DNA of 64,000 bases from Stenotrophomonas maltophilia D457 (GTDB taxonomy: Bacteria > Pseudomonadota > Gammaproteobacteria > Xanthomonadales > Xanthomonadaceae), in contig NC_017671.1 of the NCBI RefSeq assembly GCF_000284595.1, positions 124,001 through 188,000 of the forward strand, given 5' to 3'. The notes under the pieces were generated by a model. It was not told the DNA's origin, ran no database searches, and worked only from the letters and a program-made list of their open reading frames with translations. A program made the position numbers and the translations under genes. Each line of letters begins with the position of its first letter. Position 1 is the stretch's first letter. Shown here in pieces: positions 28,377 through 36,496 of this stretch.

Positions 28377-29186
28377 TCAGGTCGCTGCCGGGACGGTGAG
28401 CGTGGCGTGTGCGGCCGCCACCAGCTGCGCGCTGGTGGGGCCTGCCGCGCGCACGACATGCTGCAGGCCCAGTGCCCGGGCCTGTTCGCCGAGGCGATCA
28501 CTGGCCACCACGGCAGTCGCGTGCGCCTGCAGACGCTGCTGCAAGGGCGGCGGAAGCTGCTGCCAGAAATGCTGCAGCGCTTCGCCACTGCTCACCGCCA
28601 GCATCCACGGCTGCGCTGAATGCGCCAATCGGGCCAGCGCACGGGGCGGCAGGTGCAGAAGGCGACGCTGGTAGATGTCGGCACGTTCGATTGTGGCGCC
28701 GGCCGCCTGGAGCTGCGCGGCAATCAGGCCACGCCCGCCGGGCGCGGTCACCAGGCCGATGCGCAGGCCCTGTACGTCAGCCAGCACCGGCAGCGCCAGC
28801 AGGCCTTCACTGTCCATCCGCTGCGGCGCGTGCACCTCGGTGATGCCGTGTGCCCGCAATGCGCGCGCGGTGCCTTCGCCGACGGTCAGCCACGGGCTGC
28901 GCTGGGCCTCGGCCAGCGGCAGCAGGGTGGCGGCCGCGGTCACGGCGGCCGGGCTGGTGAACACCACCCGATCGCAGTTCAGCGCGCGTTGCAGCTGACG
29001 CACCACAGGCGTGCCATGCAGGCGCTGCAGGCGCCAGGGCGCCAGGGCCAGGACATCCCCGCCCAGCCCAGCAACGGCGCGGCGCAGCGCCACATTCTGG
29101 CCCCGCGGGCGCAGGGAGATCAGGGTCCAGCGCGCGCCGGAACGGGTGGCGCCAGTGGGTATCGTATGGTCGGCCATTGCCTGCAT
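28377..29186 (-). CDS. hemD: Uroporphyrinogen-III synthase HemD
   Basis: 269 residues from ATG 29186; MADH at 29177 is an alternative start. It cyclises hydroxymethylbilane to uroporphyrinogen III in the cytoplasm. Family features are poorly conserved but visible: LISLRPRGQNVALRRAVAGL at the N terminus, VVFTSPAAVTAAATLLP, LTVGEGTARALRAHGI, GLVTAPGGRGLIAAQLQAAG, ADIYQRRLLHLPP and AVSSGEALQHFWQQL. First gene of hemD-hemX-hemY and divergent from the thioesterase at 29222. Confidence 0.9.
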   Translation of the reverse strand: MQAMADHTIPTGATRSGARWTLISLRPRGQNVALRRAVAGLGGDVLALAPWRLQRLHGTPVVRQLQRALNCDRVVFTSPAAVTAAATLLPLAEAQRSPWLTVGEGTARALRAHGITEVHAPQRMDSEGLLALPVLADVQGLRIGLVTAPGGRGLIAAQLQAAGATIERADIYQRRLLHLPPRALARLAHSAQPWMLAVSSGEALQHFWQQLPPPLQQRLQAHATAVVASDRLGEQARALGLQHVVRAAGPTSAQLVAAAHATLTVPAAT

Positions 29187-29221
29187 TATGCGGGCCCTTC
29201 GTTGTCGTGGTCGCTGCTCCG

Positions 29222-29689
29222 ATGTCCGTTGATGCCCTGACTTCCTCGTTGGCCGCCCTGCAGGACGTGCTGGACTGCATGCCGGCGGTGCGCGCCATGC
29301 AGATCCAGCTCGACGGCTATGCCGATGGCGTGCTGCGCATCACCGCGCCGCTGGCCGCCAACGTCAACGACAAGGGCAACGCCTTCGGCGGCAGCCTGGC
29401 CTCGGTGCTGACCCTGTCCGGCTGGGCGCTGGTCAGCCTGCGCCTGCGCCTGGCCGGCCACGATGCCGAGGTCTACGTGGCCGACAGCAACCTGCGCTAC
29501 CTGGCCCCGGTCTACGAAGACCTGCACGCCCACGCTGAGGCGGCCGAGGCCACCGGCTGGGATGCCTTCCTGAACACCTTCCGGCAGCGCCGCAAGGCCC
29601 GCATCAGCATCATCGCCACCCAGCCCGGCGCCGATGGCAAGCCCGCCGCCGAATTCAGCGGTCGCTTCGTTGCCTTCGCCAAAGGGTAG
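29222..29689 (+). CDS. Thioesterase of the YiiD C-terminal type (hotdog fold)
   Basis: 155 residues from ATG 29222. VNDKGNAFGGSLASVLTLSGWALV matches the central helix signature of the stand-alone YiiD-C thioesterase family, and the strands ITAPLAANVND and LRYLAPVYEDLHAHAEA fit the hotdog sheet. The substrate is unknown, probably an acyl-CoA or acyl-ACP thioester. A small periplasmic protein gene follows 32 bases downstream. Confidence 0.85.
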   Translation: MSVDALTSSLAALQDVLDCMPAVRAMQIQLDGYADGVLRITAPLAANVNDKGNAFGGSLASVLTLSGWALVSLRLRLAGHDAEVYVADSNLRYLAPVYEDLHAHAEAAEATGWDAFLNTFRQRRKARISIIATQPGADGKPAAEFSGRFVAFAKG

Positions 29690-29721
29690 GATGGCAGGCT
29701 GACGTTCTGGGGAAACCACTG

Positions 29722-30147
29722 ATGCGCCGCCTGATCCAGTTCCTGATCTGTTCCCTGCTGCTGGCCAGTGCCGTGGCCTCGGCCGACGACCTCAGCCGCA
29801 AGCAGCGCAAGCTGCTGGAAGAGACCCAGATCGCCTACGGGGCGACCATCCGCTGGGGCAGCATGGACGATGCCATCGGCTACCTCGACCCCAAGCTGCG
29901 CAAGGAAAAGCCGCCCACCGAGTTCGAGCTCAACCGTTACGCGCAGCTGCGCGTGTCGTCCTACCGCGAGCGCAGCAGTGCCTCACTGGACGGGGGACTG
30001 GTCGAGCGGCGGGTCGAAATCGGGGTGATCAACCAGAACACCCAGGCCGAGCGCACGGTGGTCGTGGTCGAGCGCTGGCGCTGGGACCCGGAAGCCAAGC
30101 GCTGGTGGCAGACCGCCGGCCTGCCGGACCTGTGGAAGGGGCAGTGA
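29722..30147 (+). CDS. Small periplasmic protein of unknown function
   Basis: 141 residues. The N-terminal MRRLIQFLICSLLLASAVASA is a signal peptide, cleaved after ASA. The mature part is charged (DDLSRKQRKLLEETQIAY, YRERSSASLDGGLVERRVEI) and ends in a Trp-rich segment (ERWRWDPEAKRWWQ). I do not recognise a named family. It lies between the thioesterase and a rhodanese gene in the same direction. Confidence 0.7.
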   Translation: MRRLIQFLICSLLLASAVASADDLSRKQRKLLEETQIAYGATIRWGSMDDAIGYLDPKLRKEKPPTEFELNRYAQLRVSSYRERSSASLDGGLVERRVEIGVINQNTQAERTVVVVERWRWDPEAKRWWQTAGLPDLWKGQ

Positions 30148-30204
30148 CGGGCCGCGTCCGGCTTGTGCGACAATCGGCGCCCGCTTAATCGACCCGTGAC
30201 CTGA

Positions 30205-30642
30205 GTGAATTACGAAGAGTTGCTGGCCTTTGCAGGCCGAAACCCGATGCTGTCCGCGGCCCTGGTCGGCCTGACCGTGGCCATCATCGTCACCGAGATC
30301 CGCCGCCTGTTCCGGGGCTTCAAGGGCATCAAGCCCGCCGAACTGACCCAGCTGATCAACGCGGGCGGCACGGTGGTGGTCGACCTGTCGGCCAGCGGTG
30401 ACTTCGAGAAGGGCCACATTGCCGGCAGCCGCAACGCCCAGGCCAGTGCCTTCGGCCCGGACCACAAGCTGGTGGCCAACGCCAAGCAGTCGCCGGTGGT
30501 GCTGGTGTGCCGCAGCGGCAACGCCTCGGAAACCGCCGCCAAGGCGCTGAAGAAGGCCGGCTTCGAGAAGGTCTACGTGCTCGACGGCGGCATTCCCGCC
30601 TGGCAGCAGGCCGAGCTGCCGCTGGTCAAGGGCCGCAACTGA
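30205..30642 (+). CDS. Membrane-anchored rhodanese-domain protein (YibN-like)
   Basis: 145 residues from a GTG at 30205 (VNYEELLAFAGRNP). One N-terminal helix (MLSAALVGLTVAIIVTEI) anchors a rhodanese domain with the active-site loop LVCRSGNAS; its Cys could carry a persulfide. VVDLSASGDFEKGHIAGSRN is the other family hallmark. The order rhodanese-secB-gpsA matches the yibN-(grxC)-secB-gpsA order of enteric bacteria, supporting the YibN assignment. Confidence 0.88.
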   Translation: MNYEELLAFAGRNPMLSAALVGLTVAIIVTEIRRLFRGFKGIKPAELTQLINAGGTVVVDLSASGDFEKGHIAGSRNAQASAFGPDHKLVANAKQSPVVLVCRSGNASETAAKALKKAGFEKVYVLDGGIPAWQQAELPLVKGRN

Positions 30643-30741
30643 TTGCCGCAGGTGGCGGATCCGGCCTTGTATGGGCCTGATCCCGCCCCCATCGCAGTAA
30701 TTCGACCATCGTTTTCATTGCATTCATTGGAGTTACTGGAA

Positions 30742-31260
30742 ATGTCCGAAGAGATCACCAACGGCGCTGCTGCGCCGGTCGATGCCGCCACCGGCCCCGC
30801 TTTCACCGTCGAGAAGATCTACGTCAAGGACGTCTCCTTCGAGTCGCCGAACGCCCCGACCATCTTCAATGACCAGGTGCAGCCGGAGCTGCAGCTGAAC
30901 CTGAACCAGCAGGTGCAGCGCCTGGGTGAGAACGCCTTCGAAGTCGTGCTGGCCGTGACCCTGACCTGCCAGGCCGGTGAGCGCACCGCCTACGTGGCCG
31001 AAGTGAAGCAGGCCGGCGTGTTCGGCCTAGTCGGCCTGGACCCGCAGTCGATCGACGTGCTGCTTGGCACCCAGTGCCCGAACATCCTGTTCCCGTACGT
31101 GCGCCAGCTGATCAGCGACCTGATCCAGGCCGGCGGCTTCCCGCCGTTCTTCCTGCAGCCGATCAACTTCGAAGGCCTGTACGCAGAAACCCTGCGCCAG
31201 CGCCAGGAGCAGGGCGACGCACCGTCGCTGGCTGACTCCGAGCCGGCTGGCAACGCCTGA
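30742..31260 (+). CDS. secB: Protein-export chaperone SecB
   Basis: 172 residues from ATG 30742. Tetrameric cytoplasmic chaperone that keeps precursors unfolded and delivers them to SecA. Typical blocks: [91 protein letters not shown] (split here by function: the groove and the SecA contact). Located directly before gpsA, as in many proteobacteria. Confidence 0.96.
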   Translation: MSEEITNGAAAPVDAATGPAFTVEKIYVKDVSFESPNAPTIFNDQVQPELQLNLNQQVQRLGENAFEVVLAVTLTCQAGERTAYVAEVKQAGVFGLVGLDPQSIDVLLGTQCPNILFPYVRQLISDLIQAGGFPPFFLQPINFEGLYAETLRQRQEQGDAPSLADSEPAGNA

Positions 31261-31280
31261 TTCCTGCCGCGACGTCACGG

Positions 31281-32306
31281 ATGAGCACTCCCGCTGACAA
31301 GATCGCCGTGCTGGGCGCCGGTTCCTGGGGAACCGCGCTGGCCAGCCTGCTCGCACGGCACGGTCATCCGACCGTGCTGTGGGGGCGCGACGCTGCCGTG
31401 GTCGAGGCCATCGACCAGCGCCACGAGAACCCGCGCTACCTGCCGGGCATCCCGCTGCCGGACAGCCTGCGTGCCACCACCGACCTGGCGTCGGCGGTGG
31501 AAGGCGCGGCCTGGATCCTGGTGGTGACCCCGTCGCATGCCTTCGGTGAAACCGTGCGTGCGCTGGCGCCGCTGCGTCCGGCCGGTGCCGGCGTGGCCTG
31601 GGCCACCAAGGGCTTCGAACCCGGTTCGGGCCGTTTCCTGCATGAAGTGGCGCGCGAAGTGCTGGGCGAGGACGTGCCGCTGGCCGTCGTCACCGGGCCA
31701 TCGTTCGCCAAGGAAGTAACCCAGGGCCTGCCCACCGCGATCACCGTGCACGGCGACGTGCCCGAGTTCGCGCAGACGGTGGCCGAGGCGATGCATGGCC
31801 CGGCGTTCCGCGCCTACACCGGCGACGACATGGTCGGTGCCGAGCTGGGCGGTGCGATGAAGAACGTGCTGGCGGTGGCCACCGGCGTGGCCGATGGCAT
31901 GCAGCTGGGCCTCAACGCCCGTGCCGGCCTGATCACCCGCGGTCTCAATGAAATGCTGCGCCTGGCTGCGGCGATCGGCGCCAAGCCGGAAACGCTGATG
32001 GGCCTGGCCGGCCTGGGCGATCTGGTGCTGACCTGCACCGGCGACCTGTCGCGCAACCGTCGCCTGGGCCTGGCCCTGGGCCGTGGCCAGACGCTGCAGG
32101 ATGCCGTGCGCGAAATCGGCCAGGTGGTCGAGTCGGTGCAGACCGCCGACGAAGTGATGCGACAGGCACGCCGCCATGGCATCGACCTGCCGATCTCCGA
32201 CGGCGTGCGTGCCGTGCTGCACGGCGAGCAGACTCCGGAAGAAGGCCTGCGCGCACTGCTGGCGCGGGAACAGAAACCGGAATACCCGGACACGCTGTTC
32301 AAGTGA
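31281..32306 (+). CDS. gpsA: Glycerol-3-phosphate dehydrogenase [NAD(P)+] GpsA
   Basis: 341 residues. Reduces dihydroxyacetone phosphate to sn-glycerol 3-phosphate for phospholipid synthesis in the cytoplasm. The N-terminal dinucleotide fold is [20 protein letters not shown]. The catalytic Lys lies in [18 protein letters not shown], and [14 protein letters not shown] and [11 protein letters not shown] are further signatures. It starts 20 bases after secB and ends in a strong terminator. Confidence 0.97.
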   Translation: MSTPADKIAVLGAGSWGTALASLLARHGHPTVLWGRDAAVVEAIDQRHENPRYLPGIPLPDSLRATTDLASAVEGAAWILVVTPSHAFGETVRALAPLRPAGAGVAWATKGFEPGSGRFLHEVAREVLGEDVPLAVVTGPSFAKEVTQGLPTAITVHGDVPEFAQTVAEAMHGPAFRAYTGDDMVGAELGGAMKNVLAVATGVADGMQLGLNARAGLITRGLNEMLRLAAAIGAKPETLMGLAGLGDLVLTCTGDLSRNRRLGLALGRGQTLQDAVREIGQVVESVQTADEVMRQARRHGIDLPISDGVRAVLHGEQTPEEGLRALLAREQKPEYPDTLFK

Positions 32307-32310
32307 ATCG

Positions 32311-32340
32311 AAAAACCCCGGCCACGTGCCGGGGTTTTTT
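32311..32340. terminator. Bidirectional terminator after gpsA
   Basis: AAAAACCCCGGC-CAC-GTGCCGGGGTTTTTT; perfect GC stem with A- and T-flanks, serving gpsA and the convergent gene at 32431. Confidence 0.92.
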
Positions 32341-32345
32341 ATGTG

Positions 32346-32416
32346 CGCGAGCCATCCACGCATGGCGTGGATCTACTGCCGAACCCGCTTCTGGTAGCTG
32401 CCAACCTTGGTTGGCG
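32346..32416. repeat. SMAG-like palindromes after gpsA
   Basis: CCATCCACGCATGGCGTGG near 32350 followed by TCTACTG, and GTAGCTGCCAACCTTGGTTGGCG near 32395; GTAG-headed dyads of the type seen elsewhere in the window. Confidence 0.65.
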
Positions 32417-32430
32417 CCCGACGGCGGCAA

Positions 32431-32907
32431 TCACCGCGCCCGTGGCGGCGCGCTGGTGTTGTCCATGTCCGAGAAGATCAACCACGGCCCGTCGCCCACG
32501 CGCTTCAGCGTCAGCGTGAACTTGCCGGTGTCCCCCTCGTTGCTGCCGTAGCGATACGCACCAATGATGTAGCCCGTGTTGCCCTTCACCGAGTGAGCCA
32601 ACGCCCGCAGCCGCAACGGACTGCCGCCCTGGCCGGCATACGCGGCCTTGATCGCAGTACGCCCGCGCACCGGCGGCTGGTTGCTCTGCAGTACAAAACC
32701 ATCCTCGGCAAACAGCGCAGCCAATGCCCTGGCATCAGCCGAGCGCCACGCCCGCTCGTAATCGCGCAGTACGCGCTCCAGCGGTGCGGGCAGGGCTGCG
32801 CCCGGGAGAGGCCGTGCAGGCATCGCGTTTTCTGCATCGTGGGCAATTGCCGGCGATGCCATCAGCAGGGCACTGCAGAAGATCTTGGCGAGTCGTGTAC
32901 GGCGCAT
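32431..32907 (-). CDS. Secreted SnoaL/NTF2-like protein
   Basis: 158 residues from ATG 32907. Signal peptide MRRTRLAKIFCSALLMASPAIA, cleaved before HDAEN. The mature part has the DUF4440/SnoaL-like pattern LERVLRDYERAWRSADARAL, AALFAEDGFVLQSNQPPVRG and KFTLTLKRVGDGPWLIFSDM. This is the small alpha+beta cone fold used both by enzymes such as polyketide cyclases and by non-enzymatic proteins. No substrate can be named. Divergent from the Ivy-like lipoprotein gene. Confidence 0.75.
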   Translation of the reverse strand: MRRTRLAKIFCSALLMASPAIAHDAENAMPARPLPGAALPAPLERVLRDYERAWRSADARALAALFAEDGFVLQSNQPPVRGRTAIKAAYAGQGGSPLRLRALAHSVKGNTGYIIGAYRYGSNEGDTGKFTLTLKRVGDGPWLIFSDMDNTSAPPRAR

Positions 32908-33021
32908 GCGTCCGGCTCCAGGCGATGACGGGACGCTACGAACGCATCCTGGCACGGTGCTGGTTAGAATCACGCGGCTGCCGATTTGCTGGATGCAGCG
33001 CAGATCAGACAAGGACAGGGA

Positions 33022-33687
33022 ATGAAGATTCGAATCACAGGGATGGCACTGACGGTCGCATTGCTGGCCGCCTGCGGGCAGGCACCGGCACCCGATGCAG
33101 CACCAGCCGCACCAGCACCGGCCACAGAAGCACCTGCGGCCACGGCAACGGTGGGCGAGAAGGCGCCATCCATCGAAGATGGCGTGGATCCCTCGGTGTG
33201 GGACAACGAAGGCGAACCGGAAGACCCGAGTGCCGGCGGCGAACTCACCTGCGCGGACAACCCGCTGGCGACGCATTTCTTCACCCTGGTGGGCGGCAAT
33301 ACCGTGGACGACTGCGGCCGCAAGGACCCGAAGGTGCTGGCCGCGTTCAACGCCCTGATGAAGAACACAGCCGCAGCCGAATCCGCTGACAGGGAGATTC
33401 CATCGCTGCGCGAACGCCTGTTGAGCGGGCCCAGCGGTCCTGGTGAGCTGCTGGTGCTGCAGGGCGAGCCGTGGTGGTTCTATACCGCCTGCCAAGCCCA
33501 CGACTGCCCCGGCACCGCGTTGGCGATGCTGTATTCGCCGACGGAGGCGAAGATGGTCGGCCGTCTTACCGCGCGCTGTCGTGTGTGGTGGCTGGGCGAG
33601 CCGACGGCGGAACAACGTGCGCAGATTGAACAACGCCAGCCACTGCAGGATGCCGCGTTGAAGGAAGAAAGCGCGCTCTGCGAGTGA
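33022..33687 (+). CDS. Ivy-family lysozyme-inhibitor-like lipoprotein
   Basis: 221 residues from ATG 33022. Lipoprotein signal MKIRITGMALTVALLAAC gives a lipidated Cys at residue 18. It is followed by an Ala/Pro linker and an acidic segment (DPSVWDNEGEPEDPSAGG). The C-terminal part has WWFYTACQAHDCPGTALAML and SPTEAKMVGRL, resembling the C-K-P-H-D-C loop of Ivy, which inserts into the lysozyme active site. Here the loop reads C-Q-A-H-D-C. Extra Cys pairs (ELTCADNP, DDCGRKD) suggest further disulfides. A role in protection against host lysozyme or in control of the cell's own transglycosylases is inferred from the family. Confidence 0.65.
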   Translation: MKIRITGMALTVALLAACGQAPAPDAAPAAPAPATEAPAATATVGEKAPSIEDGVDPSVWDNEGEPEDPSAGGELTCADNPLATHFFTLVGGNTVDDCGRKDPKVLAAFNALMKNTAAAESADREIPSLRERLLSGPSGPGELLVLQGEPWWFYTACQAHDCPGTALAMLYSPTEAKMVGRLTARCRVWWLGEPTAEQRAQIEQRQPLQDAALKEESALCE

Positions 33688-33700
33688 TGTGGTGCCCGCC

Positions 33701-34075
33701 TCATCCTTCCGGCTGCATGCGCGCGCTGGCCTGTGCGTTCATGGCCAGGCACGCCAGGATCAGCCCTTCCATCACCCGGTCGCCCACGTACTCGGCCTCC
33801 GTGCCGTTCTGACGCACGCGCTCGGCCGCCAGCAGCAGCTCCAGCGTCACGCGTTGGCCGGCCAGTGCACAGTCCGCATCGGCCAGCGCCATGCAGCGGC
33901 CCGGCATCTGATGACGCTCTGGCCAGGGCTGGCCGTCGGCGGCCGCGCCTTTGCCGATGCGGTGAAGCGTGGCGATGAAGGCATTCGGATCGGTCGCAGC
34001 CGCGTGCTCTGGCGGCCCACCGCCAGTGGCGGATGAGCGATGCGGATGCAGGCGTGGGAAGTCCGGTGATGTCAT
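33701..34075 (-). CDS. Small protein of unknown function with a structured leader
   Basis: 124 residues from ATG 34075 (MTSPDFPRLH). The N-terminal third is Pro/Ala/Gly-rich and probably disordered. The rest is helical with DADCALAGQRVTLELLLAAE and GDRVMEGLILACLAMNAQAS. No signal peptide or catalytic motif. I do not recognise it. The frame stays open for another 91 codons upstream, through a self-complementary region, but that part lacks protein-like composition, so I treat it as leader. Convergent with the Ivy-like gene, 13 bases apart. Confidence 0.55.
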   Translation of the reverse strand: MTSPDFPRLHPHRSSATGGGPPEHAAATDPNAFIATLHRIGKGAAADGQPWPERHQMPGRCMALADADCALAGQRVTLELLLAAERVRQNGTEAEYVGDRVMEGLILACLAMNAQASARMQPEG

Positions 34076-34084
34076 GGCAGTGCC

Positions 34085-34315
34085 CCGTGCAGGACAGACG
34101 GTAGCCGCCACGCAAAGGTGGCGGGCGGAGACGTGGCTCGAAAACCGGGACAGTGCGTACAAGGCCGGCAGGCACAAGGCCTCCACGCTCCGCCCGCCAT
34201 AGTCGGCAGACGAATTGCCCGCCGGCGCCACACTGGGTGACGCCGACGGGCAGGCGCATACAACGTACGCATTGCCACGGGTTTTCGAGGCCCGGCCACC
34301 TTTTTCCGGTGGCAC
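34085..34315 (-). ncRNA. Candidate structured RNA leader with alternative hairpins
   Basis: Several inverted repeats cluster upstream of the unknown gene at 33701-34075. CCGCCAC (34105-34111) pairs with GTGGCGG (34118-34124). A longer arm, 34120-34136 (GGCGGGCGGAGACGTGG), pairs with 34183-34198 (CCACGCTCCGCCCGCC). The first and second pairings share bases and exclude each other. Further hairpins are 34217-34227 with 34241-34251 (GCCCGCCGGCG/CGCCGACGGGC, one mismatch) and 34296-34312 (CCACC-TTTTTCC-GGTGG). Mutually exclusive stems just before a start codon suggest a regulatory RNA, but I cannot assign it to a known class. The rest of the interval to 34561 shows nothing clear. Confidence 0.35.
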
Positions 34316-34561
34316 GCCATCTGTACCGCCGTCGCTGCGCAACGCCAATCAGACGAGTTGCAAACAGCGTTCGATCAAAGACGCTTTCAGCATTCTTGCA
34401 TGCTGTTAAGTCGTCGCAGACGCAGGCGCCGCAACGGCCGTAGCAGCATGGGGAATATGCGACATGGTTCGAACTTGATGACAGGGATATGGGTACCCCA
34501 CCAAGCCGATGACGACAGTGCGGAGCGAAGAACGTAAATCGAACTCGCCCCACTCTGGTTG

Positions 34562-35593
34562 TCAGCGCTCTTGGGGTCTTTCGTACCAGGCCTGAGTACG
34601 GTTGACGATGCGCACCACGGACAGCATGACCGGCACCTCGATCAGCACGCCCACCACCGTCGCCAGCGCCGCCCCGGAATGCACGCCGAACAGTCCCACC
34701 GCAGTCGCCACCGCCAGTTCGAAGAAGTTGCTGGCACCAATAAGCGCTGACGGGCCGGCCACGCAATGTGCCACGCCCAGCCGACGGTTGAGCAAGTAGG
34801 CCAGGCCCGAGGTGAAATAGACCTGGATCAGGATCGGCACGGCAATTAGCGCGATTACCAGCGGTTGCTTCACGATCTGCTGGCCCTGGAACCCGAACAG
34901 CACCACCAGCGTCAGCAGCAGCGCGGACAGGGACAGCGGCCCCAACCTTCGAAGCGTGAGTTGCAGGCCCGCCTCGCCGCTGCGCAAAAGGATCCAGTGC
35001 CGCAGCAGTGCAGCAGCCAGCACCGGCACCACGATGTAGAGACCAACGGACAGCAACAGCGTATCCCACGGTACGGTGATCGCCGACAGGCCGAGCAGCA
35101 GTGCAACCACCGGCGCGTAGGCAACCACCATGATCGCGTCGTTCAACGCCACCTGGCTCAGGGTGAAGTTGGCATCACCGCGGCACAGGTTGCTCCACAC
35201 GAACACCATGGCGGTGCAGGGTGCGGCTGCCAGCAGGATCAGCCCGGCGATGTAGCTGTCGATCTGTGCTGCGGGCAACCAGTCGGCGAAGGCATGGCGC
35301 AGGAACAGCCAGCCCAGCAGCGCCATCGAGAACGGCTTGACCGCCCAGTTGATGAACAGCGTCACCCCGATACCCTTCCAGTGCTGCTGCAGCTGGCGCA
35401 TCGCGCGGAAGTCGACCTTCAGCAGCATCGGGATGATCATCAGCCAGATCAGCACCGCAACCGGCAGATTGACCTTGGCCACTTCGGCGGACGCCAGCAC
35501 CGCGAAGGCACCGGGCAGGACGTGGCCCAGCAGCGTGCCCATCGCAATGCACAGCACAACCCACAGCGTCAGGTGTCGCTCGAACAGACTCAT
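34562..35593 (-). CDS. acr3: Arsenite efflux transporter Acr3
   Basis: 343 residues from ATG 35593 (MSLFERHLTLWVV). Ten-helix inner-membrane permease of the bile-acid/arsenite family that exports As(III). Family marks include LIWLMIIPMLLKVDF, FINWAVKPFSMALLGWLFL, the conserved-Cys helix AAPCTAMVFVWSNLCRGD, VALNDAIMVVAY and ALIGASNFFELAVATAVGLF. It belongs to the Acr3 branch, not the ArsB branch. Last gene of arsR-arsC-acr3, 13 bases after arsC. Confidence 0.93.
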   Translation of the reverse strand: MSLFERHLTLWVVLCIAMGTLLGHVLPGAFAVLASAEVAKVNLPVAVLIWLMIIPMLLKVDFRAMRQLQQHWKGIGVTLFINWAVKPFSMALLGWLFLRHAFADWLPAAQIDSYIAGLILLAAAPCTAMVFVWSNLCRGDANFTLSQVALNDAIMVVAYAPVVALLLGLSAITVPWDTLLLSVGLYIVVPVLAAALLRHWILLRSGEAGLQLTLRRLGPLSLSALLLTLVVLFGFQGQQIVKQPLVIALIAVPILIQVYFTSGLAYLLNRRLGVAHCVAGPSALIGASNFFELAVATAVGLFGVHSGAALATVVGVLIEVPVMLSVVRIVNRTQAWYERPQER

Positions 35594-35606
35594 GGCAGTG
35601 GCACCG

Positions 35607-36110
35607 TCACTGCGCGCCGTCGGTCGGCAACAGCTGGCCGATCCGGTCCAGCGCGTGCTGCAGCGCTTCGCGTTCGGACCACACCGATTCGGGCAGTGCG
35701 AGCAGCGCACCCAGGCGGGTTTTCACGATCGCATGGGCCAGCGCGAAGGCTGCGGCCTTGTCGGCATCGCTGCCTGCCACGGCGGCCGGATCGGGCAGGC
35801 CCCAATGGCTGCGGATGAAGTCACCGAACACCACTGGGCAAGCTTCGGCAGCGGCCGCATCACACACGGTGATGACCAGGTCCATGGGCGCTGCATCCAC
35901 GAACTCGTCCCATGATTTGCTGCGCAGCCCTTCAACGGGCATTCCTTCGGCATGCAGTTGTGCCAGCGCGAACGGATTGACCTGGCCGGTGGGCTGGCTG
36001 CCCGCACTGAATGCCCTGAAGCGATCGCTGTCCCAGGCGCGCAGGGTGGCTTCAGCCAGCACGCTGCGCGCGCTGTTGCCGGTGCAGAGGAACAGGACAT
36101 TGCGGGTCAT
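35607..36110 (-). CDS. arsC: Arsenate reductase ArsC (low-molecular-weight phosphatase type)
   Basis: 167 residues. The N-terminal phosphatase loop VLFLCTGNSARSVLAE has the C-x5-R-S nucleophile motif. The second and third redox Cys lie in LVITVCDAAAAEACPV. The shape is that of the LMW-PTP ArsC group, which reduces arsenate to arsenite through a three-Cys relay, usually recharged by thioredoxin. The extra C-terminal 30 residues form a helical tail of the kind common in xanthomonads. Between arsR and acr3 in one operon. Confidence 0.92.
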   Translation of the reverse strand: MTRNVLFLCTGNSARSVLAEATLRAWDSDRFRAFSAGSQPTGQVNPFALAQLHAEGMPVEGLRSKSWDEFVDAAPMDLVITVCDAAAAEACPVVFGDFIRSHWGLPDPAAVAGSDADKAAAFALAHAIVKTRLGALLALPESVWSEREALQHALDRIGQLLPTDGAQ

Positions 36111-36147
36111 GTGGCAATCGCTTCGATGGGGTGGGTCGTGTGCGGTA

Positions 36148-36477
36148 TCAGCACTTGCAGGCGGGTTCGGCGGGGACGCACTGGTTGCTGGGTGAGCCCG
36201 CGCAACAGTTGTGCGTGAGGTACTCGATCAAGCCGTTCATGGCATCGAAGTTGGCGCGGTAGCAGACGTTGCGGCCCTGGTTCTCGCTCTCCACCAGCCC
36301 GGCCTGCACCAGCTCCTTCAGGTGGAAGCTGAGCGTGGCTGGGGGCACCTGCAGGGCCGTAGCGATGTCGCCCGCCATGCGCCCTGCCGGGCCGGCCTCC
36401 ACCAGCAGGCGGAAGGCAGCCAGGCGGGTGGCATGACCGAGGGCGGTCAGGGCGGAGATTGCATTCGATGTTTCCAT
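36148..36477 (-). CDS. arsR: ArsR-family arsenite-responsive repressor
   Basis: 109 residues from ATG 36477 (METSNAISAL). Winged helix-turn-helix of the ArsR/SmtB type (TALQVPPATLSFHLKELVQAGLVESENQG). There is no ELCVCDL-type metal site in the recognition helix region. The C terminus carries C91, C92 and C100 plus two more Cys (NCCAGSPSNQC ... ACKC). A C-terminal adjacent-Cys arrangement is the As(III) site of the Acidithiobacillus-type ArsR, so arsenite sensing at the tail is likely. Derepression would turn on both this operon and arsH. Confidence 0.92.
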   Translation of the reverse strand: METSNAISALTALGHATRLAAFRLLVEAGPAGRMAGDIATALQVPPATLSFHLKELVQAGLVESENQGRNVCYRANFDAMNGLIEYLTHNCCAGSPSNQCVPAEPACKC

Positions 36478-36496
36478 ATTTCTAGAATAATCGAAT
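36463..36496. promoter_or_regulatory. Candidate ArsR operator between arsR and arsH
   Basis: ATTCGAT (36463-36469) and ATCGAAT (36490-36496) are inverted arms around an inner palindrome TTCTAGAA (36480-36487). The dyad covers both start codons: arsR begins at 36477 and arsH at 36495, leaving only 17 bases between. One operator could therefore control both directions. Confidence 0.6.

Noticed and set aside
33480..35069. 529-codon minus-strand frame crossing the Ivy-like gene, the unknown gene and part of acr3
   Set aside because: It crosses several real genes and an intergenic region and shows no protein-like composition.
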